NCBI GenBank assembly: GCA_012513875.1
Contig: JAAZBI010000004.1
Location: 1-24,760 of the forward strand
DNA from: Mollicutes bacterium
Lineage (GTDB): Bacteria; Bacillota_I; Bacilli_A; RF39; UBA660
Reading direction: 5' to 3'
Length of the DNA stretch: 24,760 bases
The position numbers and the translations under genes are program-made. Of this stretch, positions 1-7,890 are shown piece after piece; the first letter of the stretch is position 1; each line of letters begins with the position of its first letter. The notes below the pieces were generated by a model. That model worked only from the letters and a program-made list of their open reading frames with translations, made no database searches and was not told where the DNA came from.

Positions 1-67
1 ATATAGTTGTCCAACAGGATATACAGCAAGTGGAAGTGGAGCAAGTATGACTTGTTCAAGACAAGTA
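1..67 (+). repeat. long direct repeat, copy 1
   Basis: Bases 1-67 are identical to 394-460, 393 bases (131 codons) apart and in the same reading frame. The repeat encodes the Cys module YSCPTGYTASGSG...MTCSRQV. Copy 1 may extend further upstream, outside the window. Confidence 0.95.
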
Positions 68-739
68 ACAACAACTACTGGAACTACTTTAGTATATGTT
101 GGAACAGTAACAAGTAAAACAGCTTTATCAAGTACAAGTACTTATAAATATGTTAGTCTTGGTTCTTCAACAATAAAAGATTGTAGTGTTTGTGCATCGT
201 ATGTAGTTTATGAATATAAAAAATATAAAATAACACCAACATATTCAACAACAACACAAACAGCTGCACCAATTGCAAACACAACATCATCAACAACAAA
301 ACAAAAAGCTGCACGAATTGCAAACACAACATCATCAACAACAACACAAAAAGCTGCACCAATTGCAAACACAACATCATCAAGTAATACAAAATATAGT
401 TGTCCAACAGGATATACAGCAAGTGGAAGTGGAGCAAGTATGACTTGTTCAAGACAAGTATCAACTTCATCTGTTAGAATTATAGCAGCTAAAAGAATAA
501 TGAAAACTGTAAGAGTATTAAGAGATGTTAAATGGACAAGAAATGTTTCTGAAGCAGGATATAGCATGGTAGAACAAAGAATAATTCCTGGAGGAACAAC
601 AACAGTTGATTCTGGATGGGTATTATCATTACCAGCAGGATATAGACAAACAGACACTAAAACAGAATATAAATGGTCATCAAATAAAACACAAGCAGGA
701 TGGACATTTACAGGAAAAACTCAAACAGTTAAAAAGTAA
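1..739 (+). CDS. repeat-rich secreted-type protein, 5' truncated by the window
   Basis: The reading frame is already open at base 2, so the first ATG at 47 is internal and the N-terminus lies upstream of the window. The visible 246 or so residues are rich in Thr, Ser, Ala and Lys. A Cys-containing module, Y-S-C-P-T-G-Y-T-A-S-G ending in M-T-C-S-R, occurs twice (bases 2-61 and 395-454). Between the copies lie a CSVC motif and three tandem copies of a 15-residue Thr/Ala/Asn unit. The C-terminal 90 residues look like a folded beta-rich domain with several Trp and Tyr. No LPXTG motif or C-terminal membrane segment is seen. The paired cysteines and low-complexity linkers fit an extracellular or surface protein; I do not recognise a named family. 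The gene ends inside its own terminator. Confidence 0.75.
   Translation, partial: YSCPTGYTASGSGASMTCSRQVTTTTGTTLVYVGTVTSKTALSSTSTYKYVSLGSSTIKDCSVCASYVVYEYKKYKITPTYSTTTQTAAPIANTTSSTTKQKAARIANTTSSTTTQKAAPIANTTSSSNTKYSCPTGYTASGSGASMTCSRQVSTSSVRIIAAKRIMKTVRVLRDVKWTRNVSEAGYSMVEQRIIPGGTTTVDSGWVLSLPAGYRQTDTKTEYKWSSNKTQAGWTFTGKTQTVKK
246..380 (+). repeat. tandem repeat, 45-bp unit, three copies
   Basis: Units lie at 246-290, 291-335 and 336-380 and differ at only two or three bases each. The period is a multiple of three, so the repeat adds 15-residue blocks (around TTTQKAAPIANTTSS) without shifting the frame. Copy 2 has Arg in place of Pro. Confidence 0.95.
394..460 (+). repeat. long direct repeat, copy 2
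   Basis: This is an exact match to bases 1-67. Nucleotide identity with no synonymous differences suggests recent duplication or gene conversion, not just selection on the protein. Confidence 0.95.
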
Positions 740-763
740 AGATTTAATCTTTACTTTTTTTTT
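731..763 (+). terminator. rho-independent terminator of the repeat-rich gene
   Basis: A perfect 12-bp stem (731-742 with 748-759) has a five-base loop and runs into a T tract to 763. It contains the stop codon of the upstream gene. Confidence 0.9.
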
Positions 764-771
764 GAAATTAG

Positions 772-801
772 TTGTTTTTATCTTTTGATAAATGATATAA
801 T
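772..801 (+). promoter_or_regulatory. promoter of the tsaE operon
   Basis: An extended -10 element, TGATATAAT (793-801), lies 18 bases after a weak -35, TTGTTT (772-777). Predicted transcription starts near 808, only about 10 bases before the tsaE ATG, so the 5' leader would be almost entirely the ribosome binding site. Confidence 0.7.
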
Positions 802-817
802 CTATATAGGTGATAAA

Positions 818-1270
818 ATGGAATATAAAATTACAACGAGAGATGAATCTCAAACTTTAGAATTAGCTCAAAATATAGCTTCTGAAAGATTCCCTAATAT
901 GATTATTTGTTTATCAGGTGATTTAGGAAGTGGTAAAACTGTATTTACAAAAGGTTTAGCTATTTCTTTAGGGATAGATGAGATTATTACATCTCCAACT
1001 TTTAATATCATTAAGGAATATAATGCTGTAGAAATGCCATTATTTCATATGGATGTTTATCGCTTAAATGGAGATATAACAACATTAGGTTTAGAAGAAT
1101 ATTTTAATAAAGATGGAATTGTAGCGATTGAATGGGCTGATACAATAACTAGTTATTTACCAAAAGAAAGATTAGAAATTAAAATTAAAGTTATTGATGA
1201 AGATACTAGAGTTTTTGTCATTAAACCTTATGGTAAACAATATGAAGATTTATGTGAGGCAGTTTTATGA
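818..1270 (+). CDS. tsaE: tRNA t6A biosynthesis ATPase TsaE
   Basis: TsaE is the P-loop ATPase that works with TsaB and TsaD to make the N6-threonylcarbamoyl modification of A37 in tRNAs reading ANN codons. The 150-residue product has a Walker A motif, GDLGSGKT (residues 34-41), followed by the family SPTF motif and an IEWAD segment. The start chosen is ATG 818, preceded by AGGTGATAAA. An in-frame ATG at 785 lies upstream of the -10 box, so it cannot be used from the predicted promoter. It is the first gene of a tightly overlapping operon, and its TGA stop overlaps the tsaB ATG. The length is normal for the family. Confidence 0.95.
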   Translation: MEYKITTRDESQTLELAQNIASERFPNMIICLSGDLGSGKTVFTKGLAISLGIDEIITSPTFNIIKEYNAVEMPLFHMDVYRLNGDITTLGLEEYFNKDGIVAIEWADTITSYLPKERLEIKIKVIDEDTRVFVIKPYGKQYEDLCEAVL

Positions 1271-1914
1271 TTAATCTTCTATTAGATACAAGTACTGCGA
1301 CTTTCACATTAATAATTAGTAAAGAAGATCAAGAATTAAAAAAAATAGAATTAAATAATATGAAAGAGCATTCAAAATATGCTCTTTCAAGCATAAAAGA
1401 AGCCTTTTCCGAATTAAAATTAGACCCTAACGATATTGATAATATAATTGTTATTAATGGACCCGGATCATTTACAGGGACAAGAATAGGAGTTACTATC
1501 GCTAAGACATATGCTGTTGCTTTAAATAAAAAAATCTATTCAATTTCTAGTTTAAAAGCAAATGCTCTTTCTTATGATAATAGTGATTACTATGTAGTTT
1601 TTATAGATGCACGAAGAGATAAAGTTTTTGGAGCTATCTATGATCATAATTATCAAGAAATTTTAAAAGAACAGTATTTAGATTTTGTTGTTCTTTTAGA
1701 TGAGGCCTCTCAATTAAATGGTAAAAAAACTTATATTGGAGATTGCTTATCAAATGATATAAGTATAAAGCCTTTAAAAATTAATATAAATGTAATTAAT
1801 TATGTTTTAAAAAATTATAAACCTCTTAACCCTCATTTAGTTAATCCTAATTACTTAAAATTAGTTGAAGCAGAAGAAAGAAAGAATCAGGTTAAACATG
1901 ATTCGAAATTATAA
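1267..1914 (+). CDS. tsaB: tRNA t6A biosynthesis protein TsaB
   Basis: TsaB is the inactive ASKHA-fold paralogue that dimerises with TsaD in the cytoplasmic t6A complex. The 215-residue product has the typical N-terminus LLLDTST, the INGPGSFTGTRIG motif near residues 63-75, and an IDARRDKVFGA segment. It overlaps tsaE by four bases (ATGA) and the following acetyltransferase gene by 17 bases, consistent with translational coupling. The tsaE-tsaB-rimI-tsaD order is the one found in many Firmicutes. Confidence 0.95.
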   Translation: MINLLLDTSTATFTLIISKEDQELKKIELNNMKEHSKYALSSIKEAFSELKLDPNDIDNIIVINGPGSFTGTRIGVTIAKTYAVALNKKIYSISSLKANALSYDNSDYYVVFIDARRDKVFGAIYDHNYQEILKEQYLDFVVLLDEASQLNGKKTYIGDCLSNDISIKPLKININVINYVLKNYKPLNPHLVNPNYLKLVEAEERKNQVKHDSKL

Positions 1915-2302
1915 AGAACAGGACATTATTGAGATTGAAAAACTAGGTAAAGAATTAAATCCTAATTATAAATATATATTCAATTCTCAATATAAAATAT
2001 TGATTTTAGAAGAATTAGAAAAAATAATTGGATTTATTATTTATACAATTGTCGAAGATGAAATTGAAATTATTGATTTAGTTGTTAATAAAAATTATCG
2101 TCAACAAGGTAAAGCAACTTTGTTATTAAATGAAGTTTTAAAAAAAGAAAGTATTTGTAAAAAAATGACATTAGAAGTTAGAGAAAGTAATTTTTCAGCA
2201 ATTAAATTTTATGATAAACATGGTTTTAAAGTTGTTAATATAAGAAAGAAATATTATTTTGATGAAGAGAACGCTCTATTAATGGTAAAGATGGTGAAGT
2301 AA
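1898..2302 (+). CDS. rimI: GNAT acetyltransferase, RimI-like
   Basis: This 134-residue GNAT-fold protein has the acetyl-CoA loop motif as NYRQQGKATLLL (around residues 65-76) and the C-terminal NFSAIKFYDKHGFK motif typical of RimI. RimI acetylates the N-terminus of ribosomal protein S18 in E. coli; here the substrate is inferred only from family and position between tsaB and tsaD. ATG 1898 is chosen because it gives the standard N-terminus MIRNYKEQD. An in-frame ATG at 1865 would add 11 basic residues inside tsaB. The Shine-Dalgarno site is weak, so translation probably depends on ribosomes finishing tsaB. The stop overlaps the tsaD start by one base. Confidence 0.85.
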   Translation: MIRNYKEQDIIEIEKLGKELNPNYKYIFNSQYKILILEELEKIIGFIIYTIVEDEIEIIDLVVNKNYRQQGKATLLLNEVLKKESICKKMTLEVRESNFSAIKFYDKHGFKVVNIRKKYYFDEENALLMVKMVK

Positions 2303-3327
2303 TGAAAGATATATATATATTAGGAATTGAAACGAGTTGTGACGAAACAAGCGCTAGCGTTGTTAAAAATGGTAAAGAAGATTTAGGAACAGTTGTTCTT
2401 TCTCAAATGGATATTCATAAAGATTATGGTGGAGTTGTTCCTGAAATAGCTAGCCGCCATCATGTTGAAAATATCACTCTAGTAATTGAGGAAACTTTAT
2501 TAAAAGCTAAAATAAAATCTGAAAATGTTTCAGCTGTTGCGGTTACGTATGGTCCAGGATTAGTGGGTTCTTTATTAATTGGGTTACAAGCTGCTAAAAC
2601 CTTATCTTTAGTTTGGAATAAACCTTTAATAGCTGTTCATCATATTGTTGGTCATATTTATGCTAATAATTTAGAAACAGAATTAAAATTCCCATTAGTA
2701 GCTTTGGTAGTTAGTGGTGGGCACACTGATTTAGTCTATATGAAAGACTATTATCATTTTGAAACAATTGGTTCCACTTTAGATGATGCAGTAGGAGAAA
2801 CTTATGATAAAGTTGCTAAAGTAATGGGATTAGATTATCCGGGAGGACCAATTGTTGATTCCTTAGCTTTTAAAGGAGAAGATACATATAGTCTTCCTAT
2901 ACCTTTAGATGATGAAAGTTATAACTTTAGTTTTAGTGGATTAAAAAGTGCTGTTATAAACCTAATTAATAAAGAAAAAAATAAAAACCAAAAAATAATA
3001 AACGAAAATTTGGCATGTTCTTTTCAAAATCGTGTTATAAAAATTTTGACAAAAAAAACAATGCGTTTATTAGCAGAAAGAAAAGTTAACAATTTAATTT
3101 TAGCAGGAGGAGTCTCAGCTAATAAAGGGTTGAGAGAAGAATTTATAAAATTATGTGAAGAAAAAAATGTAAATTTAAAGTTACCTTTATTGAAATATTG
3201 TACAGATAATGCTACGATGATAGCAACAGCAGGATACTTTTTATACAAAAAAAATAAATTTAGTGATTTGAGTTTAAATCCGGAAACAAATATTTCTTTA
3301 GAGAGGAGTATGAAACTTGAAAAATAA
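2302..3327 (+). CDS. tsaD: tRNA N6-threonylcarbamoyltransferase TsaD
   Basis: TsaD is the catalytic subunit that transfers threonylcarbamoyl from its adenylate to A37 of tRNA. The 341-residue product opens with ILGIETSCDETSASVV and contains the metal-binding HHIVGH motif (H114 and H118) and the nucleotide-binding VVSGGHTDL and LAGGVSANKGLR segments. The length and motifs are those of an intact enzyme. It starts at the TAATG junction with rimI and overlaps the pilin-like gene at its 3' end by 11 bases. TsaC/Sua5, which supplies the substrate, is not in the window. Confidence 0.97.
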   Translation: MKDIYILGIETSCDETSASVVKNGKEDLGTVVLSQMDIHKDYGGVVPEIASRHHVENITLVIEETLLKAKIKSENVSAVAVTYGPGLVGSLLIGLQAAKTLSLVWNKPLIAVHHIVGHIYANNLETELKFPLVALVVSGGHTDLVYMKDYYHFETIGSTLDDAVGETYDKVAKVMGLDYPGGPIVDSLAFKGEDTYSLPIPLDDESYNFSFSGLKSAVINLINKEKNKNQKIINENLACSFQNRVIKILTKKTMRLLAERKVNNLILAGGVSANKGLREEFIKLCEEKNVNLKLPLLKYCTDNATMIATAGYFLYKKNKFSDLSLNPETNISLERSMKLEK

Positions 3328-3688
3328 AAAAGGATTTACGTTAATTGAATTATTAGCAGTTATTGTTATAATTGGAATTATAACTTCAATTGTGGTTGTT
3401 AATGTTGGTAAATATATTGGAGAGTCGAGAGAAAAGTCATATGATATTCTAGTAGAAACAATAAAAGATGCTTCAGAATTATATGTGACTTCAAATACTG
3501 GACTATTTCCATCTTTGAATGTTCCATCTTCAACATTTGATATTACTTTACAAGATTTAGTAAATGAAAAATATCTAGAGTTACCAATTACAGATGAACG
3601 AACAGGAGAAGATATTCCTTTGACAACAACAATAACAGTTACTGTTGTTAATGAGAATAGAATATCAATAAATTTTAATTATGAATAA
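3317..3688 (+). CDS. type IV pilin-like protein with class III prepilin signal
   Basis: The 123-residue product begins MKNKKGFTLIELL, a prepilin-peptidase site with cleavage after G6, Phe1 and Glu5 of the mature protein, then a hydrophobic helix to about residue 30. The rest is a short C-terminal domain of the pseudopilin type (ComGC/GspG-like) without cysteines. It starts at TTG 3317, eight bases after GAGGAG, inside the end of tsaD. The nearby ATG 3310 is in the tsaD frame and cannot be its start. Family knowledge suggests DNA-uptake pseudopilus, a type IV pilus or a type II secretion-like machine. The comK-like gene 4 kb downstream favours competence, but no peptidase or assembly ATPase is in the window. 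It shares transcription with the t6A operon. Confidence 0.88.
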   Translation: MKNKKGFTLIELLAVIVIIGIITSIVVVNVGKYIGESREKSYDILVETIKDASELYVTSNTGLFPSLNVPSSTFDITLQDLVNEKYLELPITDERTGEDIPLTTTITVTVVNENRISINFNYE

Positions 3689-3710
3689 GCCTTAAGTGCT
3701 TATTTTTTTA
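3684..3710 (+). terminator. terminator of the tsaE-pilin operon
   Basis: A seven-base stem, AATAAGC (3684-3690) with GCTTATT (3698-3704), is followed by a run of T. It begins within the last codons of the pilin-like gene. Confidence 0.8.
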
Positions 3711-3718
3711 TCAATAAA

Positions 3719-3727
3719 TGTTATAAT
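3719..3727 (+). promoter_or_regulatory. extended -10 promoter of pcrA
   Basis: TGTTATAAT matches the extended -10 consensus and lies 26 bases before the pcrA ATG. No convincing -35 is present, as that position falls inside the preceding terminator. Confidence 0.65.
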
Positions 3728-3753
3728 ATTATTAGAAAATAGGTGATAAATAT

Positions 3754-5853
3754 ATGGATTTAACAAATTTAAATGATGTACAACAAAAAGCAGTAGAATG
3801 CACCGAAGGACCTATTTTAGTTATAGCTGGAGCAGGATCGGGTAAAACAAAACTTTTGACTAACAAGGTGGCGTATCTAATCAAAAACAAAGAAGTGACA
3901 CCTAGTCATATTTTAGCTATTACATTTACTAATAAGGCTGCAAAAGAAATGAAAGATCGTATTTTTCACTTAATAGGAGATGAAGCTAAACATATTCAGA
4001 TTTCAACTTTTCATTCTTTTGGTTATAAAATTTTAAGAGAGAATTACGAGTTATGCCAATTAGGTAATAATTTTACTATTTTAGATGAAACCGATGTTTT
4101 AAGTTTAATAAAAAGGATTTTAAAGCAGTTAAATCTAGACGATAAACATTATGTTCCTAAAATTGTTAGAAGTAAGATTAGTAACGCAAAAAACGAAATG
4201 ATTTCTTGTCAAGAATATGAAAAATATTGTCATACTTCTTTTGATGAAACGGTTTGTAATATCTATAAAGAATATACCAAATTGTTAAAAAATAGTAATG
4301 CAGTAGATTTCGATGATTTATTATTGTTGCCAATTTCTTTGCTTAAATCAAATCCTGATGTTTTAAAATTTTATCAAGAAAAATATCGTTATATCTTGAT
4401 TGATGAATATCAAGATACTAATACTGTTCAATATATTTTAACAAATTTGATTGCGTCTAAATATCAAAACATTTGTGTAGTAGGAGATATAGATCAATCA
4501 ATATATGCGTTTAGAGGTGCTAATTATCAAAATATTTTGAATTTTGAAAAAGATTTTTCTAAAGTTAAAACTTTTATTTTAGAAGAAAACTATCGTTCTA
4601 CAAAAAACATTTTAGCTTTAGCAAATAGTTTGATTAAAAACAATAAATCTCGTAAAGAGAAGAATTTGTGGACATCTCGCGAAGAAGGAACTAAACCAAG
4701 ATATTATCGTTTGGAAACAGAAAAAGATGAATCATCTTTAATAGTTTCTAAAATTAAAGAGTTTATTTATCAAGGGGTTTCTTTAGATGAAATAGCAGTT
4801 TTATATCGAACAAATGCCCAATCAAGAATAATAGAGGAAAAATTTTTAATGGAAAATATTCCTTATCAAATTGTTGGTTCTTATGCTTTTTATAATCGTA
4901 AAGAAATTAAAGATTTAGTTAGTTATTTAAAATTAATTCACAACGAAAAAGATGATTCTAGTTTATTGAGGTGTATTAATACTCCAAGAAGAGGGATTGG
5001 AGATAAAACTATTGAAATTTTAGAGTTTAAAAGCTCTTTAGAAAACAAAAGTATTTTTGAAGTTATAGATAGTGGAAAAGAATTAAAATTTAAAGAAATG
5101 ATTTTAGATTTTAAAGAAAAATCTAAGGAGATTAGTTTAACAGAATTAGTTGATTATATTTTAGATAAAAGTGGTTTTAAAGAATCTTTAGAATTAGATA
5201 AAACAATAGAATCTTCGATTCGATTAGAAAATATTGAAGAATTTAAATCAATTACTCTTTCTTTTGATGAAAAGTCTGAAAACATTACTTTGGAAGATTT
5301 TTTAATGGAGATAAGTTTAGTTAGTAATAGTGATCAAATTGAAAGTGTTTTTGGTAAAGTTTCTTTAATGACGATTCATTCTGCTAAAGGATTAGAATTT
5401 GAGGTTGTTTTAATAGCAGGAGTTGAAGAAGGATTAATACCACATACTGCTTATGGTTCTTTTATTAACTCTTTTGAAACAGATTTAGAAGAAGAGCGAA
5501 GACTATTTTATGTAGCAATTACAAGAGCTAAAAAGCATTTAATAATGACTAGTGTGAAGATGAGAATGCTTTTTGGTCAAAGAAAAGAAAAAGAAGAAAG
5601 TACTTTTATTGAAGAAATAGAAGAATCTTTGTTTGAAAGAATTGGATCAACAAAAAAGATTAATTATCAAGAAATGTATTACGTAGATGAAGATTTAAAA
5701 TATAATGTTGGTGATTTAGTTAAACATAAAGACTTTGGTGAAGGAATTATTGTGGGAATAGATAAAAATGTTTTAACTATTTCTTTTCCATACCCTTTTT
5801 TAATTAAAAAAATTATGAAAAATCATATTGGAATTACAAAAATTAACAAATAA
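3754..5853 (+). CDS. pcrA: ATP-dependent DNA helicase PcrA (UvrD/Rep family)
   Basis: PcrA is a 3'-5' superfamily 1A helicase of the cytoplasm, used in excision repair, in clearing transcription-replication conflicts and in plasmid replication. The 699-residue product has Walker A GAGSGKT (residues 26-32), ITFTNKAAKEM (motif Ia), LIDEYQDTN (Walker B/motif II), VVGDIDQSIYAFRGA (motif III), EENYRSTKNIL (motif IV), LMTIHSAKGLEF (motif V) and VAITRAKKHL (motif VI). A C-terminal Tudor-like segment, VGDLVKHKDFGEGII, is retained; in the family this contacts RNA polymerase. It is slightly shorter than B. subtilis PcrA. The start is set by AGGTGAT seven bases before ATG 3754. As in many Firmicutes, ligA follows. 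Confidence 0.97.
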   Translation: MDLTNLNDVQQKAVECTEGPILVIAGAGSGKTKLLTNKVAYLIKNKEVTPSHILAITFTNKAAKEMKDRIFHLIGDEAKHIQISTFHSFGYKILRENYELCQLGNNFTILDETDVLSLIKRILKQLNLDDKHYVPKIVRSKISNAKNEMISCQEYEKYCHTSFDETVCNIYKEYTKLLKNSNAVDFDDLLLLPISLLKSNPDVLKFYQEKYRYILIDEYQDTNTVQYILTNLIASKYQNICVVGDIDQSIYAFRGANYQNILNFEKDFSKVKTFILEENYRSTKNILALANSLIKNNKSRKEKNLWTSREEGTKPRYYRLETEKDESSLIVSKIKEFIYQGVSLDEIAVLYRTNAQSRIIEEKFLMENIPYQIVGSYAFYNRKEIKDLVSYLKLIHNEKDDSSLLRCINTPRRGIGDKTIEILEFKSSLENKSIFEVIDSGKELKFKEMILDFKEKSKEISLTELVDYILDKSGFKESLELDKTIESSIRLENIEEFKSITLSFDEKSENITLEDFLMEISLVSNSDQIESVFGKVSLMTIHSAKGLEFEVVLIAGVEEGLIPHTAYGSFINSFETDLEEERRLFYVAITRAKKHLIMTSVKMRMLFGQRKEKEESTFIEEIEESLFERIGSTKKINYQEMYYVDEDLKYNVGDLVKHKDFGEGIIVGIDKNVLTISFPYPFLIKKIMKNHIGITKINK

Positions 5854-5856
5854 TTT

Positions 5857-5865
5857 TGGTATAAT
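5857..5865 (+). promoter_or_regulatory. extended -10 promoter of ligA
   Basis: TGGTATAAT sits in the 36-base gap between pcrA and ligA, 24 bases before the ligA ATG. No clear -35 is seen. It suggests that ligA can be transcribed independently as well as by read-through from pcrA. Confidence 0.6.
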
Positions 5866-5889
5866 AATTTTGAGAAAACAGGTGATAAA

Positions 5890-7866
5890 ATGGATTTTAA
5901 TAAAAGAAGAAAAGAATTAATTGATTTAATTGAAAAGTATAATTATGAATACTATACTTTAGCGCAACCTACTGTGTCAGATCAAGAATATGATCGATTA
6001 ATGTTAGAATTATTAAAAATAGAAGAAAATCATCCGGAATTAATTGATGAAAATAGTCCATCACAAAGAATAGGTGGAGAGATTTTAAAAGAATTTGAAA
6101 AAGTTGTTCATCAAAAACCTCTTTTAAGTTTAAGTAATGTTTTTAATGAAGAAGAGATAAGTTCTTTTGTTGATAAAACAAGAGAGTTTAGGTCAGATTT
6201 TGTTTGTGAATTAAAAATAGATGGGTTATCTGTTTCTTTAATTTATAAAGCTGGCAAATTAGAAAAAGCTGCAACTAGAGGAGATGGAATAATTGGGGAA
6301 GATATTACAGTTAATGTTAAAACAATTAAATCAATACCTCTAGTATTAAAAGATAAAATCGATCTTGAAGTTCGTGGTGAAATTTATATGAGCAAAAAAG
6401 TTTTTCAAGAGACAAATGAAAAGAGAGCATTAGAAGGGAAAGAATTATTAAAAAACCCTCGTAATGCAGCCGCAGGTAGTGTTAGAAACTTAGATTCACA
6501 AATTACAGCTCAAAGAAGATTAGATTCTTTTATTTATCAAATTGTTGATCCTCAGAGATACAATTTAAAAACTCATTATGAAGCTTTAGAATATTTAAAA
6601 AGACTTGGTTTTAAAATCAATCCTAACATTAAAAAAATCAGTGATTTAAATGGTATTTTAAATTATGTTGAAGATTGGACTAAAAAAAGAGATACATTAC
6701 CTTATGAAATTGATGGAATTGTATTAAAAGTAGATGATTTTGTTATTCAAAATAAATTAGGTTTAACAGCTAAATATCCAAAGTGGGCTACTGCATATAA
6801 ATTTCCTCCTCAAGAGGTTACGACCAAACTTAAAGATATTATTTTTACTGTTGGAAGAACAGGGCAAATAACTCCTAACGCTATTTTAGAACCAGTATTA
6901 GTCCAAGGATCGTTAATAAGTAAAGCTACATTGCATAATGAAAAATTTGTAATAGATAAAGAAATTAAGATTGGAGACATTGTCAGTATTAGAAAAGCTG
7001 GAGATGTTATTCCTGAAGTTGTTGAAGTTAAAAAAAATAGAAGAACTGGCCAAGAAAAAGATTTTGTGATGATTGATCGTTGTCCAATCTGCAAGAGTTA
7101 TTTAGTTAAAAAAAAGACAGAAGCAGATTATTTTTGTTTAAATAAAAATTGTCCAGCTCGAAAAATTGAGGAAATAGTTCATTTTGTTAGTCGAAATACC
7201 ATGAATATCGATGGTTTAGGAGAAAGAATAGTTGAAGATTTATATAATTTGGGATATTTGAAAGATATAGTAGATATTTACCTGTTGAAAAATTATAAAA
7301 CAGAAATCATGTCTTTAGAAGGATATGGAGAAAAAAGTTTTCAAAATATGATTGAAGCTATTGAAAAAAGTAAAAATATTTCGTTAGAAAAATTACTTTT
7401 TGGATTAGGAATTAAACAAGTAGGAGAACAAACATCTAAGTTTTTAGCTCGTAAATATTTAAAATTAGACAACATAATGAAATTAACAATTGAAGAATTA
7501 ATTAAAAACAAGGATATTGGTCCTGTTATAGGTAAAAATATTGTCGAGTATTTTTCTGACGAAAAAAATATGGAATTAATTAAAAAATTAAGAGAAAATC
7601 AAATTAATTTTAATTATTTAGGTAATATTGATCAAGAGAGTAGTCTTTTAAATTTAAGTTTTGTTTTGACTGGCTCTTTATCAAAACCCAGAACAGATTA
7701 CCAATCTTTATTAGAAGAAAAGGGTGCAAAGGTTACAGAGAGTGTTTCTAAAAATACTAATGTTGTTCTTGTAGGCGAAAACCCTGGTTCTAAATATGAA
7801 AAAGCATTAAAGTTAGGAATCGAAATTTGGGATGAAAATGATTTTTGGAAAAATATAAAAAAATAA
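5890..7866 (+). CDS. ligA: NAD-dependent DNA ligase LigA
   Basis: LigA seals nicks in duplex DNA during replication and repair, using NAD+ as adenylate donor. The 658-residue product shows the N-terminal NAD-binding Ia domain (YYTLAQPTVSDQEYD), the adenylation motif KIDG with the active lysine at K109, EVRGEIYM, the OB fold, a four-cysteine zinc finger (CPIC and CLNKNC), helix-hairpin-helix repeats, and a C-terminal BRCT domain from about residue 585 (FVLTGSL). All domains are present and the length is typical. The start is set by AGGTGAT seven bases upstream of ATG 5890. Its stop codon lies in a terminator shared with the convergent comK-like gene. Confidence 0.98.
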   Translation: MDFNKRRKELIDLIEKYNYEYYTLAQPTVSDQEYDRLMLELLKIEENHPELIDENSPSQRIGGEILKEFEKVVHQKPLLSLSNVFNEEEISSFVDKTREFRSDFVCELKIDGLSVSLIYKAGKLEKAATRGDGIIGEDITVNVKTIKSIPLVLKDKIDLEVRGEIYMSKKVFQETNEKRALEGKELLKNPRNAAAGSVRNLDSQITAQRRLDSFIYQIVDPQRYNLKTHYEALEYLKRLGFKINPNIKKISDLNGILNYVEDWTKKRDTLPYEIDGIVLKVDDFVIQNKLGLTAKYPKWATAYKFPPQEVTTKLKDIIFTVGRTGQITPNAILEPVLVQGSLISKATLHNEKFVIDKEIKIGDIVSIRKAGDVIPEVVEVKKNRRTGQEKDFVMIDRCPICKSYLVKKKTEADYFCLNKNCPARKIEEIVHFVSRNTMNIDGLGERIVEDLYNLGYLKDIVDIYLLKNYKTEIMSLEGYGEKSFQNMIEAIEKSKNISLEKLLFGLGIKQVGEQTSKFLARKYLKLDNIMKLTIEELIKNKDIGPVIGKNIVEYFSDEKNMELIKKLRENQINFNYLGNIDQESSLLNLSFVLTGSLSKPRTDYQSLLEEKGAKVTESVSKNTNVVLVGENPGSKYEKALKLGIEIWDENDFWKNIKK

Positions 7867-7890
7867 GACTAAAAAGCAGTCTTATTTTTT
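7861..7890. terminator. bidirectional terminator between ligA and the comK-like gene
   Basis: A ten-base stem (7861-7870 with 7878-7887) has a seven-base loop and T tracts on both strands. The ligA TAA (7864-7866) and the comK-like TAG (complement of 7869-7871) both fall inside it. Confidence 0.88.

Noticed and set aside
246..380. Possible CRISPR-like array
   Set aside because: The 45-base units are contiguous, have no spacers, keep the reading frame and encode a low-complexity linker.
153..657. Two overlapping minus-strand open frames of 105 and 149 residues
   Set aside because: They are mirror frames of the repeat-rich gene on the plus strand; the apparent Leu/Val-rich repeats are just the complement of the Thr/Ala codons, and neither has a Shine-Dalgarno site.
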